Source: Morinoia aosen
Lineage: Eukaryota; Arthropoda; Malacostraca; Amphipoda; Talitridae
Direction: 5' to 3'
Length of the DNA stretch: 64,000 nt
Assembly (NCBI GenBank): GCA_030386875.1
Contig: CM059576.1
Coordinates: 68,261,581 to 68,325,580, forward strand
In this document: one piece after another, positions 11,200 through 22,950 of the stretch
Layout: each line of letters begins with the position of its first letter
How positions within the stretch are numbered: the first letter of the stretch is position 1
Position numbers and translations under genes: made by a program
The notes under the pieces: model-generated
What the model saw: the letters and a program-made list of their open reading frames with translations, nothing else
What the model was told of the DNA's origin: nothing
Database searches by the model: none

Positions 11200-12990
11200 G
11201 CAGCTCAAAAAAAGGCCTGATGATCATCTGATCATCGACCTTGACACTCAGGAGGCAGCTGACCTTGAATTACTACGAGTAATCTGGCGACAACGAAGAA
11301 GGAGACAAAGAGGTGGATTTCGCCACTTCTACGCCAGCCAGTCCACAACGGCTGTTTCATTGGAAGTTACTTGAGAAGGGGTGCTGAGGCCATCAGTTTC
11401 ATAGCGTCGGGCAGTAAAAAGTTTAAACCACTGACGGACAGACCTGTCATTCCATTGGATTCCAAAGAGGAGGGAGCTCTCCAAAGCCTGGAATTCCGAC
11501 CGAAGAATGTCGGGCTGCAGGTGGACATCCCATGCAGAAGGCTTCGACGTACTTGCAGCACTGATGTTATTTATGAGACCTGACATCAAGAGATCATGGC
11601 AACTGAAACCAATCGCAATTGCAGGTATAGGTTGCGATGCAAGTACGAAATTTCAGTAGTAACTGCTCCCAAGAGATACGACGAAAAGGATGTGACGCAA
11701 GGTGATGTTCGATCCAATGTCGGTATCATAATATTGTTAGGCTTCAACCATCCTTCCAATATCTAAATGACATGGAAGCGAACTGCTACCTTCAGAGTTG
11801 ATACTATCGTCAGTCTGATGTCTTTCAAGCGCTTCCGGCGCATTCATCTGACTTCCCACCAGCTGGGCAATGTCATCTACCCCTCCCCCCCTCATAACAC
11901 AATCGAGTATGAAACGGCTCGAAGGGCACCTCTGCTACAACCCTTGCAGGAGAAATGCGTCTCAGTCTACAAGGCAGAGAGTCGGCACCTCCTCATCGAT
12001 GAAGGCACGATGTAGTGGAAAGGTAAAAGTGCCAGTACAACCCTAATAAGCCGAACAAGTACCACGTCAAGGCTTACAAGCTTGTTGAGAGCAGCACGGG
12101 CGAATTGTCAAACTTCTCTGTTCACACCACTACACGGACAGTAGACGAAGTTGTTCTGACAATGCCAGACCAGTCATCAAATGTAAGGAACGAAGAGGAC
12201 TCTGTTTTCACCAACGGGTTTTATACGTCTCCGGATTTTTTTAGCATCTACGCACAAAAGAAGGCTACGATGCGACCAGTACATATCTCACCAGCCGCCT
12301 TCAGTTCTCGAAAGACCTCATGTACTAGAAGAAAATAGGTAAAGGTGATGTGTCCACCACGGCGAAACAAGACGATGCAGTTGGAGTTGGAGAAACTCCA
12401 AGGATGTTTTCATTATTACAACCGAAACTAATGCCGACATGGTTGAATGTTCAATACAGAGACGTCGCCTCAAGGCCCACAAGTCTGCTCTTATCTCTTT
12501 GTACAAGATATACAAGGGTGGAGTAGACCTGAATGATTACCTTGAGAACAAGTACTCTCCTTGTAGAGCTACACGGAAAATGTGGAGGAAGCCTGTCATG
12601 TATTCGATCAGCACTGCAGTCACCAATGCCCATATCATCTACGGCCTCGTGAAGAAGAACCTTGAAGTGCAGAACAGTGCTCACTTTGCTTTCAGGGAAA
12701 CTCTGGGCAACAGGATGCTGAAGATGAATGACTCGCCACCTAGTCGAGGTCTCGCCCCCGTGCCTCCTAAATGTGCCGTCCACATCAATCACTTGCCGAC
12801 TACGTATCCTCTTTTTGCCAGCTAACTGTAAATGCAGCCACTGATCCGGATGCGTACGTTTTGCAGCAACAACATCGCTGCCAGGTGCCAGGGTAAAATA
12901 TACCTTGTTTCTTCTACTGCTAAGAATGCAGCAAATGTTTGCGCATCAAGCAAAAGAATATGTGCAGCCGTAATTCCCACCGACAAATGG
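11200..12990 (+). pseudogene. piggyBac-type transposase, decayed copy 1
   Basis: Across several plus-strand frames the order matches piggyBac-derived transposases: an ETNRN block near 11605, LLIDEGTM*WKGK near 11990 (first catalytic Asp context), YHVKAYKLVESSTGELSNF near 12065, SVFTNGFYTSPDFFSI near 12210 (second Asp position, here Asn), then YKGGVDLNDYLENKYSPCRA near 12515 and MWRKPVMYSISTAVTNAHII. A cysteine-rich tail (IPCFFYC, ECSKCLRIKQKNMC) ends near 12990, as in piggyBac C-termini. At least four frameshifts or stops break it. TTAA-flanked terminal repeats were not found. Confidence 0.8.
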
Positions 12991-14397
12991 CCACCACTGC
13001 TATTGCAGTTGATGCATCTGTTGCTGCTGCTCTCCCCGCTGCGATCCATGATGTTGGCACATTTTCGACACATCTACAACTGGAGATGGGGAGTCAGTTG
13101 TACGTAAGCAGCCTCCAAGGACGGGCAAAAGAGCACAACCTGCTGTTTTCTGTCTCCTCGGCCAACAAAAAGGACCAAGAGGGTCAGCCAGTAGTTTCAA
13201 ACTGGGCGGGGAAAGGGCAATGGTACTTCACTATTTTCATTGATATACATCCTCGTTTTCATCTACATAATCATCACCATTATCATCTTGCACAAGTCAT
13301 TTTGAAACTGGATCATCCATTTTGGCATGCGAGTATATATGCAAAATTTTTCTCCCCTAACATATTATCTCATTTGTGATTTGTTATATCATTATTATCG
13401 ATTATTTCGAGTATTGATTGTATACAACAAATTTTTTGTAATAAATGATGTAATTTCGAACCAAAGATTCCTAATCATAAAGATGCAGCTATCTATAGCA
13501 TTTGTACAGTATCCGCAATAAATTCCAAAAATCGGACAATTTTCACGGGTTTTTTTTGCTCGCAACTTTTTTCTTATTTATCGCAAAGAAATATTTTTAG
13601 TGTCGTTGGGTTCAGGAGGTTTTTTCTAAGATGACGCTATAAAAATAAGTATAAGTTTGTAAGTAAATATATAACCAGAAATCTCTCAGAGACTGTAGAG
13701 TTATTTAATCTACGGATATACTTTGCACAATAGGAAATGTTTTTGGCCGATCAAATAAATGAAAAGCTTAAGTAGATAGAGGAACATTTCTTTACTAAAT
13801 ATAGTCATTAGGAAGCTTATAGCACTAATCTTAAATACGCAGTAAGCTACAGGGTTCACCAATTATTTACAGGAGCTTCTAAGAAAGTTTGTGACAAGCG
13901 AGGGTTAAAATAGGTATGAATGGAGTCACGAGATCTATGTTATTAGCAAAGAAGCCATCATTCTAGGTCAATTTTAAAGTTTCTATGGATAATTTCACAC
14001 TGCTTTCAATTCAAGTTAGACAAGTTGGCACACTTTTCATTCTGCGTATTTTTCTCTCGTGAAAAATCATTTGTCTAAAGTCAAGTTATCCTAAAATAAA
14101 GACCATTGCATCGCATTCAATCGCACCACCTCCTTCCCATAAACAAGTACTATGGTCTGACGGAAGCCCGTTGAAGCCTCGACACCCATAATCTGAGCCC
14201 TGACGTCCTGGTGTAGCGAGCAGACCTACGGCCTCATCTGTTCTGTGTTTAGTCGTTGTACTGTCGTCCTACTGCTTGAAATTACGAGTTTAAATTGTCA
14301 TAAGCCCTTTACCCGCCAACGTTCCGATTTTGGGAACATGCATAAAAAATTGCATAGCTTTATGTGCAGCTATGAAATTATGAAATTTTAGTTATAT
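12991..14397. other. Non-coding, AT-rich
   Basis: After the piggyBac tail the sequence becomes AT-rich with only short open frames. I see no gene, element end or tandem array up to the hairpin at 14398. Confidence 0.5.
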
Positions 14398-14432
14398 ATC
14401 TACTCTAGGAGGTTAAAACTCCTAGAGTAGAT
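14398..14432. repeat. Perfect 14-bp hairpin
   Basis: ATCTACTCTAGGAG (14398-14411) is followed by a 7-base loop (GTTAAAA) and its exact reverse complement (14419-14432). It stands alone in non-coding DNA, so no terminator or attenuator role is implied in this eukaryotic setting. Confidence 0.7.
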
Positions 14433-14753
14433 TAAAAAGTCCTAGAAGATTTAAACCTGCATTATTAGTTTGTTCAGAAACATGATATTATTCCTAGGTC
14501 ATTACAAAAATATTCATTTATTTCCCTTCTGTTCAGTCCCTTACTCTATTTTGATGAAAAGATGTATATAGTCATGTGGTATTTCTTTATTTCATAGAAA
14601 GTACATATGCTCATACAATTTAGGGTGTTTTAAAAAATTTATTCTTGGATTTTTATGAACAACCTCTCATTTCGTTCGTTTTCTTAAGAAAACTATTTTA
14701 TTTCCAGTTTTTTCAGCAAAGTCCACATCTTGACGTCGTGCAGAGATATAAAT

Positions 14754-15007
14754 GTCTGTACCTATACAGAACTCATGGAGGCATAACGTGTTCACTCTTG
14801 TTTTGTACAACAGTGAGTTGTTCGTATCTGTGAAGTGCAACATATTAAGGGTACGAATGTTATTATTCTCAAGGGCAGAAGTCTGTCCCTATACAGAACT
14901 CATGGAGGCATAACGTGTTCACTCTTGTTTTGTACAACAGTGAGTTGTTCATATCTGTGAAGGGCAACATATTATGGGTACGAATGTTATTATTCTCAAG
15001 GGCAGTG
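14754..15007. repeat. Tandem duplication of a 127-bp unit
   Basis: Two head-to-tail copies (14754-14880 and 14881-15007) share GTCTGT.CCTATACAGAAC, the GGAGGCATAACGTGTTCACT block and a common end TTCTCAAGGGCAG, with only a handful of differences. The duplication creates similar minus-strand peptides in both copies (NNSLLYKTRVNTLCLHEFC), but I do not recognise that protein. Confidence 0.8.
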
Positions 15008-15309
15008 TCTGTCTGTGTCTGCAGTAAATACTTGGACGTGATCTTTGAATCTAGCTTTTCGACATCATATTTTGAAGCGTCTACTAGACGCAGTCTTCTC
15101 TGTATTGATTCCAAAGGTGTCACGGAGCCCTGATATCACATTTTTTCAACAATTCAAAGAGTTTTGACCTTCTGTGTATAAAACACACTACCGAACAGCC
15201 GAAGATGTAATTCGGAGCACATCGTGGGCCAGTGGTTTCCTCAATTTCTGCCAAAATTAACTAAATTTCAACTATCCGCGCGATGACTACAGAAGGCTCC
15301 CTGAGTTGT

Positions 15310-15700
15310 TCATTGTCTTTATTACAAGGGTGTCACATGGCTACCAAAGCATCAATTTTCCAAACCCGGGACTGTTTATAGAGCAAGATGGATGGCGCTG
15401 GCTATATATGGTTTGCAGATGTGGATCTTCCTTCTCCAGTTCTCTCAGAATCGACAACAAAGACCCTCGTCCTCCCGTGCAACACGATCGGGCATTCTGG
15501 AGAATCTGAGTGACTTCTGCATTTATCTTGCCAAGCATTACATTCATGCCTGGTTCTTGGCACGTTCAGCCATCATTGCTTCCCGCCATGACATCGCCAT
15601 ATTCAAGGCTCTAGGAGAAGAAGACAACGAGATCGTCAGGGAGTCAAGGACGAAGACGCTGGCACTCCCTCTCTGGTGTCTGTCTGACGACGGGAACTGA
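15310..15700 (+). pseudogene. Fragment of an uncharacterised repeat-associated protein family (PG..-ARWM type)
   Basis: The frame reads NPGLFIE, then after a one-base slip ARWMALAIYGLQMWIFLLQF, then DFCIYLAKHYIHAWFLARSA, ASRHDIAIFKALGEED and LPLWCLSDD. From memory this matches a widespread uncharacterised family in arthropod and cnidarian genomes, usually annotated only as hypothetical, with ARWM.KAIY, YV.AWF and LWYLSEE landmarks. I have no function for it. Its continuation appears after the piggyBac fragment (16605-16860), so the gene was interrupted. Confidence 0.45.
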
Positions 15701-16604
15701 CTTTCTGTCCCTTTGTACAAGATGTACATGGGTGGAGTAGACCTCAATGAATACCTCGAGAACAAGTATTCTTCTTGCAGAGCCACACAAAAAATGTGGA
15801 GGATGTTTGTCATGTATTCGATGAGCACTACAGTCACCAATGCCTATATTATCTGAAGCCTCGTGAAGAAAAACCTCGAGCCGTCTTATACTCGATTGTG
15901 TTATGAGGGGGTAGGATGTCATTATCCACCAGGTGGAAGGTCAGATGAATGTGCCAGACGCGCTTGAAGGACATCAGACTAACGATGATATTAACTCTGA
16001 AGGTAGCAGTAGGCTTCAATGCCATTTATTTATTGGAAGGAAGGTTGAGGCCCAACATCCAGAGTTATAATAATTGATGTCGTCATTTATCTGTCATCGA
16101 ACTTGCGTCAGTTCCCAACATGAGACAGGTCATCGTATTTGCGTCGCAACTTTACCTGTAATTGCGATTGGTCTCAGAGACAATGATCTCATTGATATCA
16201 GGTCTCATAAATAACATCATTGCTGCAAGTTCGTCGAAGCCTTCTGCATGGGATGTCCACCTGCAGCCCGACATTCTTCGGTTGGAATTCCAGGTTTTGG
16301 AGAGCTCCTTCGTATTTGGAATCCTAAGGAATGACAGGTCTGTCTTTCAGTGGCTTAAGCTTCTTACTGCCCGACGCTGTGAAACTGATGGCCTCAGCAC
16401 CTCTTCGCAAGTAACTTTCAATGAAATAGCCCCCGTGGGCGGACTGGTGTCGTAGTGGTGAAATCCACCTCGTCTTTTTCCTCGTTGTAGCCGGATGACT
16501 CCTAGTAATTCATAGTCATCCTGGTGCGAGCCGTGGGCGCTGGTATGGCACTCTGATGAAGAACTGTCTCTCCAGAAGAAGAAGAAGTTGTTCGTATCGA
16601 ACAA
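15701..16604. mobile_element. piggyBac copy 2, deleted and part-inverted
   Basis: The left part (15710-15886, plus) matches copy 1 positions 12495-12665, including MGGVDLNEYLENKYSSCRA. The right part (15886-16604) matches copy 1 positions about 11230-11925 in reverse orientation, so its transposase reads on the minus strand (LLFMRPDINEII, ETNRN). The segment holding the first two catalytic positions is missing. The junction near 15886 abuts two pieces of the same gene in opposite orientation, so an inversion accompanied the deletion. Confidence 0.75.
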
Positions 16605-16860
16605 AAAGGCAGTTGACGGATCAGAAGAGACTTATCCCTGTCTTAGGACTCTCTCTAATGGAATGAAAGACGTCACCGTTGCCTCCTTTGTGACTAAAAA
16701 TCTTAGGAGATTCTTTGAACTCATGAACATTGACTCAGGTTTTTTGACGAGGACCCAACGAATTAGAAAGGTAACCCTTCCTATCAAGCTGGTCTGCAAC
16801 TAGTTGAGGGGTAAATGTGTCAATGTTCAAATATGTCTAAGAAAAGCCGTTGCAAGAATC
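16605..16860 (+). pseudogene. Continuation of the interrupted ARWM-type family protein
   Basis: The frame contains SFVTKNLRRFFELMNIDSGF, which resembles the FVT..S..LF.LL.ID..FL block that, from memory, follows the LWYLSEE segment in the same uncharacterised family as 15310-15700. A stop follows LPIKLVCN. The intervening residues are replaced by the rearranged piggyBac fragment. The assignment rests on recall of family landmarks. Confidence 0.35.
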
Positions 16861-18150
16861 GTTTGTTCTCATGTTTGCCGGGCCATTAATTTTCTGTCCA
16901 GCCGTGGTCAACTCTTGCGGCACCAGACTGCAGGCTCAGGCGTACCTACAGGGCTGGCACGCAACGGTTGTACCTCGGAGAGCAAGGGGCAGCGTTAGGT
17001 CGTTCTCATGTTTCACGATCTCAAGGGCTTGCCCTCCGTCAATGTAACCCTTTTAGTCGAGACCTGTTCCAGACTGCCTGCTCAGGACACTATACAAACT
17101 GATCACAAACACACAGACCGGCACACAACACAAAAACACAAATCTCAAACACAAAACACAAGGAAGGACCCACACGCACCCAGGCGTGAGAAAGTGTGAA
17201 CGGCCAATCTAGGTAGGATGAGAGGCGTGGCCAACTGTGATGTTTCCGTCACACAACCATTCGCGAAGCTGGAAAAAACGTGGGCATCGAAGCCGCCCTC
17301 GATATGCACCAATTGAAGAAACGGATGGCGAGCGGGCACAAGGAAACAGCCGATGAGATTTCGAGACGTCAGAACAACGAAGAGCTACGCCAATCAGGAG
17401 TGAAACACGGGCTCTGTAACTTCGAAAATTCGAGAACGATCGAGAAGAACCCAAACGGAACACATAAAGGAGTTGACAAGAAGAATCAAGAGGCTTTTTT
17501 GTTGAGTTACGCAAGAGGAGGTGCACGTGAACTGAGGGCACGAAAACGTAGCATACCGGCCATCCGCCGGCGTGCATTCCACATAAGCAGCAAATTTGAC
17601 ATTTGGGTACAGTGAACACATCGAAGTTGCAAGCAGACAACGTCGTACACCAACAATCATCGAAGTGCTAACTTGCAACATAGACCGCTCAAAACACATC
17701 AGCTTCGCGGTGATGAACGCCAAGTGCAAAAGTGTTAACGACTCTAACGAAGGCATTCAAAATGTTTCGACGTCAACTCCTAGTTCACAAGGAACCCTTG
17801 CATGCAAATTGGAACGGCACAATTACGAAGTTTGCAACGATGCGGAAGTCGGCAGACAAGTTTTACAGTAATCAAGCCCCTCAACGCTTCAAAGACTCGC
17901 GGGATGTGCAAGTCGTCAAAATTTTCCAGGTCCTGAAGCGAACGTGCGGAGCACGGAAGGCAGCAGCGCCTGTCCGATGGAGCATGAGCATCGTCGCCGC
18001 CGCGACAGAACTCTGAGAACTCTGTTGAGAACCCCGAAATCAGAATAAATCTGCACCGAACATTCAGCGACCAACATCACAGAAGAGCTTGAAATTTGTG
18101 TGATAGAGAACTCAGAAACAATGTTCTCAAGTGTAATTTTGGAGATCAAA
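16861..18150. other. GC-richer stretch with both-strand open frames, unidentified
   Basis: A CA-rich run (about 17100-17170) precedes a stretch open on both strands: 111 codons plus (17280-17615), 143 and 120 codons minus (17640-17209, 17756-17394) and 91 codons plus (17596-17871). No motif is recognisable, and the antisense overlap means most are chance frames. It could be a decayed element or part of a host gene. Confidence 0.35.
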
Positions 18151-18265
18151 GTGGCTCATTGAACAGTGCTTTTAAATTGGTGCGCAATCTAAATGTGCAC
18201 ATGTGTCATGTGTTTATTTAGTCAAGGTGCTGAGTTCACGTTCTACACAGTGTGAAACGTCTTGT

Positions 18266-19178
18266 CATAAGGTACCTTGTTGTGAGTCAAGGTCCCACTG
18301 CCATGCATGGTTCCCCGTTATTTCATGCTTGTACTGGCACATCCATTTATTGTGTTTTCTAATTCGACTGATTGTGCGTAAATCTTCTTTTTTATAGTGG
18401 CCATAAAATTGTGTGTAACGCTAAATCATGCAATCGTTGCTCTAGCGCTCTTCACTACTCGCAGCGCACATCTATCATCTTGTGTCATTTTGTGTCAGAA
18501 TGTGGTTGTCGTCAATCCAGCGTATTTTAACTCACGTGTTCAGTTTTAATAAATAAAATCTGTTTAAATCTTTCAAATTTTTGTCATTTTTCCCATGCAA
18601 GTTAAGGGGACCATGTCCACCGGTCGGCCCAGAAATGGATTTTCAACCGTAGTGTTACGAAACGATGCCCGGTTCAAGCACGTAACGCAGGTGGACTTGA
18701 AACCCCCGACAGTAAGAGGAGAAAAAATAAAGAAATGAAATACACAGTAAGAGGGTCAACAGGAAAGGTAGAAATCAACAGTGTGTTTACTTGGTGTGTA
18801 CTCCGCGAATACCCAGTTAACAAGCACGGGGAGAATAATAGCATTGAAAGATTAAAACGCATTTATTTAAAGATGAACACGTGGATAAGGGCACAGGGAA
18901 ATATATATCGCCACAATAATTGCACACCAGTGCCCTCAGGTAAGATGCTCATGATCTGCGACATGACAGATGCTCATGATCTGCGACATGATCTGCGACA
19001 TCCGGCACAATGAGATAGCTACAACTTGGTTGCATAGAATTTCTTGGAAACTTTCAAACAGTGAGTTTCGCACAATAAAAAGAAATTAGAAACATGAAAT
19101 GAATGTCCTGGCTAGCTCCCACATGAAATAAAATAATTATATCAAAACGGTAGAAACTTGACTCACAGCAAGGTGTCT
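18266..19178. repeat. Diverged inverted repeat pair
   Basis: The segment 18266-18382 (ACCTTGTTGTGAGTCAAGG onward to GATTGTGCGTAAA) is matched in reverse complement by 19069-19178 (CACCTTGCTGTGAGTCAAG to TTTTATTGTGCGAAA), with many substitutions. About 690 bp lie between, including a 25-bp tandem motif (GATGCTCATGATCTGCGACA and so on at 18944 and 18969). It may be an old TIR element or two unrelated insertions of one repeat. Confidence 0.5.
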
Positions 19179-19330
19179 TAGAATCGAGTGCTTTGCATTG
19201 TGCACAACAAAAATCAGAACATGAGCTGAATACCCGCATCACACAAATCACATTAGACTGCGCATCGATTTGAAAGCACGGTTCAGTGTACTCCTTTGCA
19301 TCTAACTTGCACCACAATCATCATTTTAGG

Positions 19331-20540
19331 GCTCTTACTACCCCAAACGATTCACGACTCGATATTTTTCTGTCAATTCACTATTGATTCACTATCTATT
19401 GGCTGCGGTCTTTGATGGTATGCAGACCCTCTGCTGCCCTTTGCTGCTGCTGCTGCAGCTGTAGCGGCTTCCCCCTTCGCCATCTTGATGTTGCCGGTGT
19501 CACTTGCTTCGTTACCGGGCAGTTTCATGGGAGTTTGGAGTTGACGTAAAAACATTTTAACACCTTCGGTAGAAGCGTGGACCCATTTTGCACTTGAATA
19601 TTATCACCGCGGAGCTGCTGTTCTTTGAACGCTCTTCGTTGCAGATTCGCCCCTCGCTGACTGCTGGTTGCCTAGCTTAAATACCTGTTGAATTCTTGCC
19701 CTTTCGTAGAAATTATTAGCTTCCACTTGCACAGACGGGTATTGCAATCTCGCCTTTCTTACAGGAGTCAAACGTCAGGGGCGTTTTCCCAATGGAGTTT
19801 TTAATTTTGAATTGTAACAAAGACCGGAGAATCCCGGCATCTAGCCGGTTTCCCGATGTGGCACTCACTCTTGTGCGTCTCTCTTGTCACGTGTCCGAGA
19901 GAAAATAACCTCACGATTTCTCATCTCCCCTCCTTTTATGTGTGTTGCCTCTTTCTTGCCAGAAGAATCTCGATTCTTCTAAGCTACAGAGAAAGTCACT
20001 CAATTTTCTCAATTTTGATTCGTTGGAAACTTGCCGGTCCTGAAGTTTTGCCTATGATTGGTTCGCGCTCGACACACCTCCACGCGTGATGCCTTCGCGA
20101 GCTCTTGATTTTCCCGTGTGTTGCGGCCTTCTCTTGATCCTTCTCCCCTTAGAAGCTTCCCCTCGTACTCGCGGCGCTCCCATTCTCACGCCTATATCAG
20201 CGGGGGCTTAACGGTCTGACATTCCTTTGTCGTAGCCCAGCAGAATGTTATATACGCAACATGTCTTAGATGTGTTGTAGATTTACGGGATTCAGATAAA
20301 AAAATATCACGTAAAAATAAAAATATCATCTAATATGAACGTAGCTTTACGTGATTTAGCCAAAAACATTTCTTGTGATATAAACATACATATTTCACAA
20401 CAGTTGATTTTTTCTATTGGGCTTAGGTCTATGAAAATTAGCAGACGACTAGATCATTTGCTTCCGAACAACTGTTATTAAACAGGTTTTTCGCATTAGG
20501 GCATAGAAAATGAGTTATTCATGATAACTAAAATATATAT
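19331..20540. other. Mixed GC-richer then AT-rich stretch; no supported gene
   Basis: A minus-strand frame at 19555-19373 includes MAKGEAATAAAAAAKGSRGS, the alanine tract coming from a GCT/GCA repeat at 19440-19465. A TATA-less GC-richer zone (19570-20230) follows without an open frame of note. It could be a first exon or a promoter region, but nothing decides this. Confidence 0.3.
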
Positions 20541-20545
20541 ATATA

Positions 20546-21080
20546 CCATTCGTTCCCATTTCTCCGAAATTTGCGATGTTAGAACAATGCGGTTTGTTGC
20601 ATTTGAAAGTAGAATGTGTGCTCCAATATTCTCAGGAGCCGTTTTTTGAATTTGAATTCATTCCGAATTTATAAAAATTTTATGGAAAATGTGGGGTAAA
20701 AATTGTTATTTTAGGGTAAAAAGTCAAGGGAAAAAGTTTTACGTAAAATGTTTTGAAAATCAACGTCCTGAGAATTTGAGAGCACACATTTTACTTTCAA
20801 ATGCAGCAAACCACATTGCTCTAGCTTTGCAAAGTTAGGAGAAATGGAAACGAATGTCTTGAAAACTTACATATTTCATGAGCGCCGATTGAAGTTATAA
20901 GTCTACGTAAGAAATGTAACAAAAAAATTTCGAAAATAAAACCACTAGCCATTTTAGAACAAACATTATAATTTCAAATGCAACAAACCGCATCAATATA
21001 GCTATAAAATTGGCGGAGAAATATGCGTGTCATTGTTGAAAACTTGCGTATCGCAGGAGCGCCCAATAGGCTGAAAATAT
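20546..21080. repeat. Fold-back repeat with a third arm
   Basis: The left arm 20546-20650 (CCATTCGTTCCCATTTCTCC onward) is matched in reverse complement by 20750-20856, sharing GAGCACACATT, ACTTTCAAATGCA and CAAACC.CATTG. A third, more diverged copy in the same orientation as the right arm occupies about 20941-21080 (TTTCAAATGCAACAAACCGC). No coding capacity is seen. It is probably a non-autonomous hairpin element with a partial duplication. Confidence 0.7.
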
Positions 21081-21084
21081 TTCA

Positions 21085-22950
21085 TGGAATACTGTAACAT
21101 ACTTTTACCTAGATAAATAACGTATTTCTAATGAAAATATGCACGTGAAAAACACTAATTGGTTGCTTTACCAGCCAATCAACACCTCTGTAACTCCTAC
21201 CCCTAAACTGCTACCCCCCTCTCCCTTTCGGAGGAGGGAAGGGGGTGTATCGTGAGCGAACTTTCCAAGTAACGGTATATACTTTCAATTGAAATAAATA
21301 GTGATTTACCATTGAAATCTACACATTATTACACCAAGATAGGAGAACAAATACGGCTGTCACTCCTTGCCTTCCATTTATCTCTAACGAACACTTCTTA
21401 CATCCCTTCTGGGGGGCGCTGGAGTTCCAAGACGTTCCTAAAATTTCGACAGTTATTCAGGTACATCTTCGAAAGTCTTTTAAAGTTATAAAAAAAAAAT
21501 GAGTTTTGACTGAAAATCGGACATGGTCTCCGTAACTAGGTACGCGCGAAGCGCACACTATGGTAATACTAATATTTTTATTTTCTGCCTCTTCTGTTCA
21601 TACTTTCCCCCTGTGTAATTTTTCATCTTTATTTCCTTTCATGCTCTTACTGTCGGGGTTTAAATTCCCCAATCGTTACGTCTTATATGACCAAGGACGT
21701 ATCGTGACACTACATTTGTATTTATTTATTTTTTACATCGTAAAAATCAATTGGCTTAGCTTATAAAGCTCCCTGATAAGTGCACCCTAAAATCTTTCTT
21801 CTCAAAATAACCCGTTTTCTATGCAGAAACTCGAAAAATTTTGTGAAATAAAAACGTTTTTAAATCATAATTTACATACGTGGTGCAATTTTCTGATTAA
21901 TCTACCTCATTGAGAAAAAGTGAGTCACCCGTCTCCATAAGTGAGCCACCCATCTTAATCGGAAATCACTGACGTAGACAATCAATAATGTCGACAATCG
22001 CGTCATAAAAAGACGCTGAGTTACTGTAATGTGTATGAAGGGAATTCTATCCTTGAGCACGGAGTCCAAGATAGGCACAAATCGTTGGGCTTGGCTGAAG
22101 GGGTCTTGTTTGACGATCTCTCAGCCTGTAAAGACCCGTCCGCTGCCTGCTCTCATGCTTACGCTTTTGTTCGTTTTTCCAGCGTTCGTTGTGCAACCCG
22201 GCATAGCAATAAAGCGGGCAATGATGAACTGTGCCATGATTATTGCAATCTTGCTTTATTTCAAGTGTTGTGTGCATTTCCTCGTTTGGTACCTGCAGCT
22301 TTGCAGTTAATCCAATTTGTTAGCTGCTACGGTGTATTTTAACCATGATCAGAGGGCATGAAAATTTCAATCAGCTGAGAAATCTTTTAAAATGCATGTG
22401 TGTTTTAATAATTTTCTTGACATTGCTGTATACTAGTTCTAAGACTCTTGTTCCTGTCACTCATGACGTTCAACACCTAACAAATTCAACAAAAAATGAG
22501 ATACCTTTAACCAATTCTATAGAACCGCATTTAAAATATTTTGAAGAAGTGAAAAATCGATGAATTTTAAAATATTGTGTATGGCAGCTCAAAGTCAGCG
22601 GCAAAAAAACAATCAAGTATTTCTCTCACTCGTGTTTCACAGCCAAGTTTACTCCAAATGATTTTTGAAAAACGCTCAATAAGATTGCTTTTTTGAAGTC
22701 ATTTTTTCAGTTTCATCTGAATTAAAAGTTGGGAAATGAATTTGAAGAAATACTGAACAAAAAGTCGTGTTTAGGAAACGGCGATCATAACATGAAAATT
22801 GTAGAAATCTATAAAAAAACAGAGCTCAACCATGAAAAAGGACTTCAATAATTTTGTAAATGAAATTTTGACTTTAACCAAATTGTTTTATCTGCATGTC
22901 TATTAAACTTTCAAGCAATACCCAAAAGTTTGAGCGAGAATTGCATCACT
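21085..22950. other. Non-coding with one both-strand open island (22.0-22.3 kb)
   Basis: Around 22030-22340 the GC content rises and frames are open on both strands (103 and 93 codons plus, 76 minus), so a coding strand cannot be chosen. A purine/pyrimidine-rich imperfect hairpin lies at about 21216-21247. The rest is AT-rich with no recognisable feature. Confidence 0.35.

Noticed and set aside
17209-17756. 143- and 120-codon minus-strand frames
   Set aside because: They overlap each other and plus-strand frames in a GC-richer stretch, with no motif favouring one.
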